Shown: positions 26,674 through 35,278 of the stretch, in pieces
Numbering within the stretch: position 1 is the first letter of the stretch
Layout of the letters: the number at the start of each line of letters is the position of its first letter
DNA from: JAZDIU01 sp043804635
GTDB lineage: Bacteria > Chloroflexota > Dehalococcoidia > Dehalococcoidales > UBA2162
DNA length: 64,000 nt
Assembly (NCBI GenBank): GCA_043804635.1
Contig: JAZDIU010000079.1
Coordinates: 10,548 to 74,547, forward strand
Direction of reading: 5' to 3'
Notes under the pieces: generated by a model
Databases searched by the model: none
What the model was told of the DNA's origin: nothing
What the model saw: only the letters and a program-made list of their open reading frames with translations
Position numbers and translations under genes: made by a program

Positions 26674-27243
26674 ATGAGGAATATTCAAAATGTTGCTGTA
26701 TCGGGACCGGTTTCACATTCACAAATACAAGAACTGAGCGGAGAGAAAATCTCCACCTGTTTCCAATGCGAAAAATGCACCAACGGCTGTCCGTTGACCT
26801 TTGCGATGGATATTCTTCCCCATCGCGTTATGCACTCCATTCAGCTAGGGTTAGCTGACGAAGTCCTCAATAGCGATACTATCTGGGTCTGTGCTTCCTG
26901 CGAAACCTGCACCGCCCGCTGTCCTAATGATATCGATATCGCCCACGTTATGGATACGCTCAGACAAATGTCTACTGAGAGAGGTGTGAAGGCTTCTCAG
27001 AAGCAAGCTCCGGTTTTCCACAATGTGTTTCTTTCGAGTATAAAAAGATTCGGGCGTCTTCACGAAGCAACGATGGCTCTTGAATATGCCCTCAAGAGTG
27101 AAGGAGTTAAAGGCGTCCGTAAACAGTCCGGGCTGGGTCTGGAAATGATGCGTAAGGGTAAGATTCGACTTATGCCTAACTTAGGGGGAGGCAATCGGGT
27201 CAAAGACGTCTTCCGCAGGGCGGAGAGGAAGAAGCAACGATGA
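26674..27243 (+). CDS. hdrC: Heterodisulfide reductase subunit C-like iron-sulfur protein
   Basis: 189 residues from ATG 26674; a GTG at 26647 in the same frame is possible and has a weak GGGA site. Two [4Fe-4S] motifs typical of HdrC: CFQCEKCTNGCP and CASCETCTARCP. It carries electrons between HdrA and HdrB. The stop overlaps the hdrB start by 4 nt. The C-terminal 60 residues are basic and lack clusters. Confidence 0.92.
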   Translation: MRNIQNVAVSGPVSHSQIQELSGEKISTCFQCEKCTNGCPLTFAMDILPHRVMHSIQLGLADEVLNSDTIWVCASCETCTARCPNDIDIAHVMDTLRQMSTERGVKASQKQAPVFHNVFLSSIKRFGRLHEATMALEYALKSEGVKGVRKQSGLGLEMMRKGKIRLMPNLGGGNRVKDVFRRAERKKQR

Positions 27244-28088
27244 AAGTTTCATATTATCCAGGATGTTCTTTAGAAGGCACTGCTAAAGAGTATGACGAGT
27301 CTCTTGAGGCAGTTACCGGCGCTCTCGGTATAGAATTAGAAGAACTGCCTGACTGGACTTGCTGCGGGGCGTCATCGGCTCACATCACCAATGATGAATT
27401 GGCGGTTTCCCTAGCGGTAAGGAACCTGTTGATTGCCGATAAGATAGGACAGGACGTCCTCGTTCCCTGTGCCGCCTGCTATCAGAGGTTAAAGAATGCC
27501 GAAAAAGAACTCAAGTCAGGGAATCCGGGCGAAGGAGTCAAATACTCCGGGAAGATTCGCATAAAGCACAGCGCCGATTTTATATGGGAAGAGTGTGGAG
27601 AAAAGGCAATAAAAGCTAAGGCTAAGAAATCGTTAGCCGGGTTGCATCCGGTGTGTTACTACGGTTGTCTGACCGTCCGACCCCCTAAAGTAACCGATGC
27701 CAGCAATCCGGAAGACCCGCAGTCTATGGACGAGATAATGAAAAGTCTGGATGCTAACGTTAAGGACTGGTCGTATAAGACTGACTGCTGCGGGGGGAAT
27801 CTGATGTTGACCCACCCCGAACTGGCGAAGAAACTCGTCAAAAAACTTTTCGATATGGCTCTGGAAGCCGAAGCGGACTGCATTGTGGTCGGCTGTCCTT
27901 TATGCCATTCTAATCTCGATGCGAGGCAGAAGGAACTGCTTCAGGATAACGGAAGTAAATATAACATTCCGATTTATTATTTCACAGAACTTATGGGACT
28001 GGCTTTCGAAGACAAGTCGGCTGAAAAGTGGTTAAACCGGCATCTCACGGAAGCGAAGTCTTTGCTCAAGCAAAAGGGACTCCTTTAG
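27240..28088 (+). CDS. hdrB: Heterodisulfide reductase subunit B-like protein
   Basis: 282 residues with the two cysteine-rich CCG domains of HdrB, the N-terminal one around YYPGCSLEG and WTCCGASSAH, the C-terminal one around CYYGC and DCCGGNLMLTHPE, then VVGCPLCHSNLD. In methanogens these sites hold noncubane [4Fe-4S] clusters that reduce the heterodisulfide; here the electron acceptor is probably the MetF flavin, as in bacterial Hdr-like complexes. Confidence 0.93.
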   Translation: MKVSYYPGCSLEGTAKEYDESLEAVTGALGIELEELPDWTCCGASSAHITNDELAVSLAVRNLLIADKIGQDVLVPCAACYQRLKNAEKELKSGNPGEGVKYSGKIRIKHSADFIWEECGEKAIKAKAKKSLAGLHPVCYYGCLTVRPPKVTDASNPEDPQSMDEIMKSLDANVKDWSYKTDCCGGNLMLTHPELAKKLVKKLFDMALEAEADCIVVGCPLCHSNLDARQKELLQDNGSKYNIPIYYFTELMGLAFEDKSAEKWLNRHLTEAKSLLKQKGLL

Positions 28089-28100
28089 AGAGGAACGACG

Positions 28101-31100
28101 ATGAGTAATAGCAACGGTAAGAAAAAAGTCGGGGCAGTAATGGTGGTCGGTGGCGGCATCACCGGCATGCAGTCGGCTCTTGACTTAGCCAACTCCGGCT
28201 TCAAAGTATATCTGGTGGAGAAGTCCACTTCAATCGGGGGCAGAATGTCCCAGCTAGATAAGACCTTCCCGACTAATGACTGTTCGATGTGTATGATTTC
28301 ACCAAAGCTCATCGAGGTAGCCAAACATCGTAATATCGAGCTTATCACCAATGCCGAAGTGGAAGCGCTGGAGGGTGAGGAAGGTAATTTCAAAGTCAAA
28401 GTCCTCAAAAAACCCCGATACATCGATGTAATAAAATGCAGCGGGTGCGGTGACTGCGTGCAGGCTTGCCCGGTAGACCTGCTCAACGAGTTCGAACAGG
28501 GATTGAGCCAGCGGAAAGCGACCTATAAGCGCTATCCCCAGGCAATACCCGGAGCCTTTGCCATAAGCAAGGGAGCCAGACCCCCCTGCAAAATTACCTG
28601 CCCGGCGGGATGTAACGGACAGGGATATATTGCTTTAAGTTCCAAAGGAAAGTATGTCGAAGCCCTGAACCACATCAAACAGTGGATACCTTTACCGGCG
28701 GTATTGGGCAGGATTTGTCACCATCCCTGCGAACAGGAATGTAACCGCGGGGAAATAGACGAACCGCTGGGTATCGCTCCAATAAAAAGATTTATTGCCG
28801 ATATCGTGCGTCAGAAGCGGAAAGAAGGCAGTATTCCGCCGGAAGAAAAACCGGCAATCGAACCGGCAAAGCCGAAAGTGGCAGTGGTCGGTTCCGGACC
28901 TTCCGGTCTCGCCTGTGCCTACGACCTGGCAAAGCATGGTTATCCGGTAACGATTTGCGAAGCTGCGTCTCAACCCGGCGGCCAGCTTCAATCAGCTATC
29001 CCTAAATACCGCTTACCGAAGGATGTTTTGGCGGCGGATATCAAGGATATCACTGATTTGGGTATAGAGCTTAAGCTGAATACTCCGATTAATGACAAGC
29101 AGTCTTTGAACGACCTCAAAACCCAGGGATATAAGGCAATTTACGTAGCTATTGGTGCCCAGAAAAGCCGCGGTCTTCCTATCCCGGGTGTAGACCTTCC
29201 GGGAGTGCTCCTAGCTCTGGACTTTCTCAGAAACGTTAATGAAGATAAGGAAGTAAAGCTTGGAAAGAAAGTGGCGGTAATTGGCGGCGGCAATGTGGCA
29301 ATGGATGTTGCCCGATCGCTCCGGCGCCTCGGTATTTCCGAAGTAACCGCCATTTGTCTGGAATCCAGAAAGGAAATGCCCGCCCATCCCTGGGAAATAG
29401 AAGAAGCGGAAGAGGAAGGGGTCGTCATCAATAACTCCTGGGGTCCCACGGAAATAGTCGGCAAGGATGGCAAGGTTTCCGGAGTTTCATTTAAGAAATG
29501 CACCGCCGTATTCGATAAAGATAGACGATTCAATCCCACCTACGACGCCAATGTTACCACTACGGTTGATTGCGATAACGTAATAATTGCCATCGGCCAG
29601 GCTACCGACCTGAGTGTCCTGTCTAAAGATACCAAGGTCAAAACTACTCCCGGGGGATGGCTAATCGTCGACCCGGTAACGCTTGCCACAGGTGAAGCGG
29701 GAGTGTTCGCCGGTGGTGACGGTGTTTCCGGACCTAAATCGGCGGTCGAAGCCATCGCTCACGGGCACGAAGCAGCTATATCAATCGAGCGTTATTTGAG
29801 CGGTCTCGACCTGAAACAGGGCCGGGAGAAAACGAAGGATGAGCCGGCACCAGTCCCTGAAGGAAAACACGCCCGGAAGAAGCGAATATCTATTAACACT
29901 ATCCCGATGGAGAGAAGAGTCTCCAGTTTCGATGAAATGACTCTGACTTACACCGAAGCGGAGGCGAAAGCCGAAGCGGAACGGTGTCTTGACTGCGGAC
30001 TTTGCAGTGAGTGTCTGCAGTGCGTGGCGGTCTGCCAGGCGAAGGCGATCGACCATACTCAGAAGGCAGAACACATCGAAATCGGAGTAGGCTCTGTAGT
30101 CCTGGCGCCGGGCTTCGACCCATTCGATGCCACTTTAAAGGGTGAATATGGCTACGGGCGTATGAAAAACGTAGTCACCAGCCTTGAGTTCGAGCGCATC
30201 CTTTCAGCATCCGGACCATTCCAGGGTCAGGTGAAGCGTCCTTCGGACGGTAAGCATCCGGTTAAGATTGGCTGGATTCAGTGCGTCGGCTCCCGTGATG
30301 TAGGCTGCGGGAAAGACTATTGCTCTTCGGTCTGCTGTATGTATGCCACCAAGGAGGCGATTATTGCGCGAGAGCACGAGAACACCATTCAGCCGACCAT
30401 TTTCTATAACGATATCCGGGCTTTCGGCAAAGGCTTCGAGCGGTATTACGAATCGGCTAAAAACCGGTTCGGCGTCCGCTATATCAACAGCATACCTTCG
30501 ATGGTGAAGGAATTACAGAAGACCCATAACCTGCTCCTGGAATATACCGATGATGCCGGCAAGAAAGTCCAGGAAGAGTTCGATATGGTCGTCCTTTCGG
30601 TTGGTATGGTGCCCTCAGCCGGCACCAAAGAATTAGCGGAAAAACTCGGCGTTAACCTGGACAGGTTCGGGTTCTGTGTTTCCGAGGAGATGCAGCCCAA
30701 TGTGACTTCACGTCCGGGCGTCTATGTTGCCGGCGCTTTTACCGCCCCGATAGATATTCCAGAATCGGTGATGAGTGCCAGCGGGGCGGCCTGTTTGGCT
30801 TCCCAGACAGTCCACGAGTCACGGGGAACTTTAATAACCGAAAAAACGTGGCCGCCGGAAAAAGATGTAACCGGAGAGGAGCCCAGAGTCGGCGTGTTTA
30901 TCTGCCGCTGTGGTGCTAATATCGCCCGGGTAGTCGATGTTCCGGCCGTCGTTGAATATGCTAAGACATTGCCGACCGTGGTTCACGCTGAGGAAAACCT
31001 TTATACCTGCTCTACCGATACGCAGGATAAGATAATCAAAGCTATCAAGGAAGGAAATTTGAACCGTATCGTGGTGGCTTCCTGCAGTCCGCGGACTCAC

Positions 31101-32540
31101 GAACCGCTATTCCAGGATACGGTGCAGGAAAGCGGTTTGAACCGCTACCTTTTCGAGATGGCTAATATCCGCGACCAGTGCTCCTGGGTGCACGCCACTT
31201 TTATGCCGCAGTCGACGAAAAAAGCCAAGGGCTTGGTCCGTATGGCAGTAGCCCGCGCGACTACTCTTCTGCCGCTTCACCAATCTCGTGCTGAAGTAAC
31301 ACGCCGGGCTTTGATAGTTGGAGGCGGATTAGCCGGACTGACCGCCGCTCAAGCGGTAGCGGCACAGGGATTCGAAGCGGTGCTGGTGGAAAAGGAAAAG
31401 GAACTGGGCGGCAATCTGAAAAAGATATATTACACCGAACACGATGCCAACCCTCAATCTCTGCTTTCCACACTGGTAAGGCAGGTGGAATTAGACCCGA
31501 TGATAAAAGTGTACAAAGGAGCTGAGGTTAAGAAACTTTCTGGCTACCTCGGCAATTACGTCACTGAGATTACTACCAACCAGGGAAATACGGAAAGCAT
31601 CAAGCACGGCGTGGTGATTATCGCTACCGGCGGTGCTGAATATAAACCGACGGAATATCTTTACGGTAAGTCGCCCAGTATCTTGACCCAGCTCGAACTC
31701 GAAAAGAAGCTGGCTAACAAGGCTGTAAAAGATATGAAGTCGGTAGTAATGATTCAATGCGTCGGCTCGCGCGAACCGGAGCACGAGTATTGCAGCCGTG
31801 TCTGCTGCAGCCAGGCAGTCAATAATGCCATCAGGCTGAAAGAACTAGACCCGGCAATGGATGTCACCATTCTCTACCGCGATATCCGGACTTACGGCAT
31901 GCACGAACTGCAATACCGGAAAGCGCGGGAGATGGGTGTGACCTTCATTCACTTCGATGCTGAGAAGAAACCCGAGGTTACGTTGGAGAGCGGCAAGCTG
32001 GGTGTTAAAGTAATGGATAAGGCTCTGGGTAGAGAAATTTCACTCAAGCCCGACCTGCTGGTATTGGGTGCCGCCATTCGGCCGCAATCCGATGCCAATG
32101 ATTTTGCCAGCCGGCTAAAACTGCCGTTGACCCAGGATGGCTTTGTTATGGAAGCCCATATGAAACTAAGACCGTTAGACCTGGTTAATGAAGGAATGTA
32201 TCTCTGCGGTCTGGCTCATTCGCCGAAGACTATCTCGGAATCGATTATTCAAGCAAGAGGAGCCGTATCTCGGGCATTGACAGTGCTGTCTCAACCCTAT
32301 CTTATGGTCGGCGGTATCGTGTCCGTGGTCGACCCGGAGAAATGTGCGGCCTGTCTCACCTGTGTCCGCTCCTGCCCTTATGACGTGCCGCAAATAAACG
32401 AGGAAGGTGTAGCCTATATCGAAGCCGCTGCCTGTCAGGGCTGCGGTATCTGTGCCAGTGTATGCCCGCGCAAAGCGATTACGCTGCAGCACTATTCCGA
32501 TAAGCAAGTTACAGCTAAGACGGCTGTGCTAGTGGATTGA
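28101..32540 (+). CDS. hdrA: Giant HdrA-like fusion: two HdrA modules with a GltD/NfnB-like insert
   Basis: 1,479 residues, unusually long. Residues 10-150: HdrA FAD module 1 (VVGGGITGMQSALDLA) with a ferredoxin motif CSGCGDCVQACP. Residues 155-580: inserted glutamate-synthase-small-subunit/NfnB-like NAD(P)H-FAD module (CKITCPAGC, CHHPCEQECNRG, VVGSGPSGLACAYDLA, VIGGGNVAMDVARSL). Residues 590-910: return to HdrA (CLDCGLCSECLQCVAVC, GSRDVGCGKDYCSSVCCM). Residues 925-1400: second HdrA module (VFICRCGANIA, IVGGGLAGLTAAQAVA, CSRVCCSQAV). Residues 1410-1460: two C-terminal [4Fe-4S] motifs. It is predicted as the bifurcating flavin hub that accepts electrons from NAD(P)H and passes them to HdrB/C and MvhD. 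Confidence 0.93.
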   Translation: MSNSNGKKKVGAVMVVGGGITGMQSALDLANSGFKVYLVEKSTSIGGRMSQLDKTFPTNDCSMCMISPKLIEVAKHRNIELITNAEVEALEGEEGNFKVKVLKKPRYIDVIKCSGCGDCVQACPVDLLNEFEQGLSQRKATYKRYPQAIPGAFAISKGARPPCKITCPAGCNGQGYIALSSKGKYVEALNHIKQWIPLPAVLGRICHHPCEQECNRGEIDEPLGIAPIKRFIADIVRQKRKEGSIPPEEKPAIEPAKPKVAVVGSGPSGLACAYDLAKHGYPVTICEAASQPGGQLQSAIPKYRLPKDVLAADIKDITDLGIELKLNTPINDKQSLNDLKTQGYKAIYVAIGAQKSRGLPIPGVDLPGVLLALDFLRNVNEDKEVKLGKKVAVIGGGNVAMDVARSLRRLGISEVTAICLESRKEMPAHPWEIEEAEEEGVVINNSWGPTEIVGKDGKVSGVSFKKCTAVFDKDRRFNPTYDANVTTTVDCDNVIIAIGQATDLSVLSKDTKVKTTPGGWLIVDPVTLATGEAGVFAGGDGVSGPKSAVEAIAHGHEAAISIERYLSGLDLKQGREKTKDEPAPVPEGKHARKKRISINTIPMERRVSSFDEMTLTYTEAEAKAEAERCLDCGLCSECLQCVAVCQAKAIDHTQKAEHIEIGVGSVVLAPGFDPFDATLKGEYGYGRMKNVVTSLEFERILSASGPFQGQVKRPSDGKHPVKIGWIQCVGSRDVGCGKDYCSSVCCMYATKEAIIAREHENTIQPTIFYNDIRAFGKGFERYYESAKNRFGVRYINSIPSMVKELQKTHNLLLEYTDDAGKKVQEEFDMVVLSVGMVPSAGTKELAEKLGVNLDRFGFCVSEEMQPNVTSRPGVYVAGAFTAPIDIPESVMSASGAACLASQTVHESRGTLITEKTWPPEKDVTGEEPRVGVFICRCGANIARVVDVPAVVEYAKTLPTVVHAEENLYTCSTDTQDKIIKAIKEGNLNRIVVASCSPRTHEPLFQDTVQESGLNRYLFEMANIRDQCSWVHATFMPQSTKKAKGLVRMAVARATTLLPLHQSRAEVTRRALIVGGGLAGLTAAQAVAAQGFEAVLVEKEKELGGNLKKIYYTEHDANPQSLLSTLVRQVELDPMIKVYKGAEVKKLSGYLGNYVTEITTNQGNTESIKHGVVIIATGGAEYKPTEYLYGKSPSILTQLELEKKLANKAVKDMKSVVMIQCVGSREPEHEYCSRVCCSQAVNNAIRLKELDPAMDVTILYRDIRTYGMHELQYRKAREMGVTFIHFDAEKKPEVTLESGKLGVKVMDKALGREISLKPDLLVLGAAIRPQSDANDFASRLKLPLTQDGFVMEAHMKLRPLDLVNEGMYLCGLAHSPKTISESIIQARGAVSRALTVLSQPYLMVGGIVSVVDPEKCAACLTCVRSCPYDVPQINEEGVAYIEAAACQGCGICASVCPRKAITLQHYSDKQVTAKTAVLVD

Positions 32541-32560
32541 AAATCTAGGAAAGGAACAAG

Positions 32561-32992
32561 ATGGTAGAGAGTTACGAACCCAGTGTTGTGGCTTTTTGCT
32601 GCCATTACTGCGCCTACTCAGCGGCAGACCTCGCCGGCTCGATGCGATTAGAGTATCCGCCCAACGTCCGCATCATCAAGCTGATGTGTACCGGAAAGCT
32701 GGATACCCTGCATCTGCTGAGCGCTTTTGAAGACGGCGCCGATGCGGCGTTCGTTGCCGGCTGAGAGGAAGGCAATTGCCATTTCCTGGAAGGAAATCTG
32801 AGAGCGAAGAAAAAGGTACAGCAGGCTAAGGCGCTGCTGAAAGAAGTAGGGTTTGAGCCGGAGCGGGTAGAAATGTTCAACATCGGTGCTTCGGATGCAG
32901 TTCTGTTTGCCAAAGCTGCCGATGAAATGACGGCTAGAGCTAGGAAGCTGGGCCCTAACCGTCTGAAAAAAGCCAGAGGTGAAGTCAAATGA
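32561..32992 (+). CDS. mvhD: MvhD-like delta subunit, selenoprotein (in-frame UGA at 32762)
   Basis: Conventional reading stops at TGA 32762-32764 after 67 codons, but the same frame runs on to TGA 32990-32992, giving 143 residues, the normal MvhD length. The residues on both sides make one family signature: AG-U-EEGNCHFLEGN, where the hydrogenase delta subunit normally has GC-x-EGxCHFxxGN. The continuation keeps the family tail (KEVGFEPERVEMFNIGAS, LGPNRLKKARGE). So the UGA replaces a cluster-ligand Cys, most likely with selenocysteine. metV begins in the last ATGA. The protein would deliver electrons between HdrA and a ferredoxin or other partner. Confidence 0.9.
32762..32797 (+). promoter_or_regulatory. 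UGA codon with downstream SECIS-like hairpin
   Basis: The recoded UGA (32762-32764) is followed by a perfect 7-bp stem ATTTCCT/AGGAAAT (32781-32787 and 32791-32797) with loop GGA at 24-26 nt after the UGA. A G at the loop start and this distance fit the loose bacterial SECIS rules. A competing stem AGGAAGGC/GCC-UUCCU lies nearer the UGA. Confidence 0.6.
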
Positions 32993-33678
32993 TAATAGCC
33001 GAAAGAAAACAGTTTGCGCCATTGTGGGATAGTATAAAAGATTTCAAGAGTGTGCTGGTGCTGGGCTGCGGCACCTGCGTCAGCGTTTGCCAGGCAGGCG
33101 GTGAGAAAGAGGTAGGGCTACTTGCTACCGAACTCAGGATGAAGAGCAAGCTCGAAGGCAAAGAAATCAAAATCGGGGAAATGACCATAGAGCGCCAGTG
33201 CGACCGGGAGTATTTCGAAGCTATTAAGGACAGAGTCGGAGAATACGATGTTGTTCTTTCGATGGCTTGCGGTGCCGGAGTCCAATTTTCCGCTGAGGTA
33301 CTCGAGCCGATGAAGGTAGTGCCGGCACTGAACACACGGTTTATCGGGGTGAATGTGGAGGAGGGGAGCTGGGCGGAGAAATGCCGGGCGTGCGGGAACT
33401 GCATACTGGCTGATTACGGCGGTATCTGTCCGATGACTATTTGCGCCAAAAGCCTGGTGAGCGGACCCTGCGGAGGCAGTAAAAACGGAAAATGCGAAGC
33501 CGGTCAGGAAAAGGATTGTGCCTGGGTTCTGATTTACACTCGACTTAAGAAGCAAAATAAACTGGATAATTTACGCCGCACGGCTGCATTCAAAGACTAC
33601 ACCACTCAGACTCACCCAGGACGCTATGTCAATCCGGCTTACCAGAAACCGGAGATGGAGGTTAAGAATGCCAAATAG
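32989..33678 (+). CDS. metV: MetV-like iron-sulfur protein of the methylene-THF reductase
   Basis: 229 residues. Corresponds to the MTHFR C-terminal (MetV) family: VLGCGTCVSVC near the N-terminus, then CRACGNC, GGICPMTICAKSLVSGPCGGSKNGKCE, rich in Cys for Fe-S clusters or zinc. MetV partners MetF in the acetogenic methylene-THF reductase. It overlaps mvhD by 4 nt and metF by 11 nt, so all are tightly coupled. Confidence 0.92.
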   Translation: MIIAERKQFAPLWDSIKDFKSVLVLGCGTCVSVCQAGGEKEVGLLATELRMKSKLEGKEIKIGEMTIERQCDREYFEAIKDRVGEYDVVLSMACGAGVQFSAEVLEPMKVVPALNTRFIGVNVEEGSWAEKCRACGNCILADYGGICPMTICAKSLVSGPCGGSKNGKCEAGQEKDCAWVLIYTRLKKQNKLDNLRRTAAFKDYTTQTHPGRYVNPAYQKPEMEVKNAK

Positions 33679-34552
33679 CAATCTCAAGCAGGCATTTGAG
33701 TCCGGCAAATTTGTCATCACTGCCGAAGCAGGTCCCTTGAAAGGGACTTCGACTACGGAAATAGAAGAGGTAGCCCACGCCCTGAAAGGGAAAGTGGATG
33801 CCATTAACGTTACCGATCAGCAAAGTTCGGTAATGAGGTTGGGTTCGCTGGTTACCTGCCATTTGTTGAAAGATATGGGGGTTGAGCCTATCTTTCAGTT
33901 GACCTGCCGTGACAGAAACCGCATTGCTTTGCAATCAGACTTGCTGAGTGCCTGGGTACTGGGCGTGGTGAACTGCGTAGCATTGACCGGCGATTTACCT
34001 TCATCCGGCGACCATCCTCAAGCTAAGCCGGTTTACGACCTCGATTCGGTGCAATTGCTGAGGGTTATCAAGGGACTGAACGATGGTAAGGATATGGTCG
34101 GAAACGAGTTGAAGGGAAAGCCCGATTTCTATGCCGGTGCGGTGGTGAACCCCGGAGCCGACACCGAGGCTTCCTACGAACTTCAAATTATGAAGATGGA
34201 AAAGAAACTCGAAGCCGGAGCAAAGTTCTTCCAGACACAGGGTATTTTCGATGCCGAAGTCTTTGCTAAATTTATGAAGCGCGTCGAGCAGTATAAAGTC
34301 CCCATACTGGCGGGAGTGATACCTCTGAAATCAGCCGGTATGGCACGGTTTATGAATAAGAACGTCGCCGGCATCAATGTCCCGGAGCCGATGATTGTCA
34401 AAATGAATAAGGCGGAAGATAAGACCAAGACCGGCATCGAGATTTGCGGAGAGCTGATTAAATCCCTGAAGGGTATGTGCCAGGGCGTGCATATTATGCC
34501 GATAGGCTGGGAGAAGAAGGTGCCGGAAATTCTGGCAGCGGCCGGTATGTAA
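33668..34552 (+). CDS. metF: Methylenetetrahydrofolate reductase (second MetF)
   Basis: 294 residues from ATG 33668; a longer frame begins at 33626 inside metV. MetF TIM barrel with TAEAGPLKGTS, VTDQQSSVMR, CRDRNR, VALTGDLP, FFQTQGIFDAEVF and IPLKSAGMARFMNKNVAGI. It reduces 5,10-methylene-THF to 5-methyl-THF in the methyl branch of the Wood-Ljungdahl pathway. It lies directly behind metV and GGAG, as in acetogen metVF pairs. Compared with the first MetF it is the more canonical copy. Confidence 0.93.
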   Translation: MPNSNLKQAFESGKFVITAEAGPLKGTSTTEIEEVAHALKGKVDAINVTDQQSSVMRLGSLVTCHLLKDMGVEPIFQLTCRDRNRIALQSDLLSAWVLGVVNCVALTGDLPSSGDHPQAKPVYDLDSVQLLRVIKGLNDGKDMVGNELKGKPDFYAGAVVNPGADTEASYELQIMKMEKKLEAGAKFFQTQGIFDAEVFAKFMKRVEQYKVPILAGVIPLKSAGMARFMNKNVAGINVPEPMIVKMNKAEDKTKTGIEICGELIKSLKGMCQGVHIMPIGWEKKVPEILAAAGM

Positions 34553-34560
34553 GGATAACG

Positions 34561-34755
34561 ATGACAGACAGCAATAAGAAGACTAGTTCCAGCTCCATAT
34601 CCTGTCCCTACTGCAACGCTCCGAGCGGGGGAGCCTTCAGCACGGTAACTGAAGAAGATGCCTCGGGTCCTTCCAAGGTACTCTATAAATGTAACAACTG
34701 CGGCAGATTCTATACCGCTCAAAAAGTCGTCACCTGGCAGGTCAAGAAAGAATAG
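34561..34755 (+). CDS. Small zinc-ribbon protein
   Basis: 64 residues from ATG 34561 with AAGGA upstream. Ser-rich N-terminus, then CPYCNAP and CNNCGRFYTAQ, two CxxC pairs separated by about 30 residues. Last gene of the metF/hdr transcription unit; possibly a regulator or assembly factor, by position only. Confidence 0.7.
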   Translation: MTDSNKKTSSSSISCPYCNAPSGGAFSTVTEEDASGPSKVLYKCNNCGRFYTAQKVVTWQVKKE

Positions 34756-34812
34756 GGCGACTCAAATCTGAGTTTACTCCTCAGCACGTTAACTACTCCG
34801 TATTGGTAACGA

Positions 34813-35265
34813 ATGGCACGATATAAAGAAACCGACAAATCACGGCGAACCGCAAAAATTATCCAGGGGGTATGCATATTTGCGGTCATCGTTTTTGTGG
34901 ATATTCTTCGGCGGGGGATTGCACTGGTAACCCCCTGGGATAGCGGAACACTCAATCTTTTGACCGGGGTACTGGCGGGTGTGGGACTTGTGGATTTAGC
35001 GGCGAGCTATTTAGTCCCGCAATGGATGATAAAAGGCTACCGCCAAAAACCTTGGCTGGATAAAGGCCGGTTCTTGATTTCCGTCTATATTATCCGCGCC
35101 GGACTGCTAGAATCAGTGGCTATTTACGGTCTGGTCTTAGGCATTCTGGGGGTCAGGGTAGAGTTTGTGTTACCGTTTATCATAGTTTCAGTTGGCGGAC
35201 TGTTCATTACCTTTCCGACTGATGAAAAATGGAAAGGGATGACAGCAACTATTAACCGACGATAA
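34813..35265 (+). CDS. Small integral membrane protein, unknown function
   Basis: 150 residues, with four hydrophobic stretches at about 16-30, 45-65, 92-112 and 115-135 (for example LLTGVLAGVGLVDLAASYLV and FVLPFIIVSVGGLFITF), a charged N-terminus and a short basic C-terminus. No family recognised. Confidence 0.6.
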   Translation: MARYKETDKSRRTAKIIQGVCIFAVIVFVDILRRGIALVTPWDSGTLNLLTGVLAGVGLVDLAASYLVPQWMIKGYRQKPWLDKGRFLISVYIIRAGLLESVAIYGLVLGILGVRVEFVLPFIIVSVGGLFITFPTDEKWKGMTATINRR

Positions 35266-35278
35266 TAGTTCAGACGCT

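Noticed and set aside
32762..32764. Nonsense mutation making mvhD a pseudogene
   Set aside because: The frame stays open and conserved to the natural end, the stop falls exactly on a ligand-Cys position, and a SECIS-like hairpin follows; selenocysteine explains all three.
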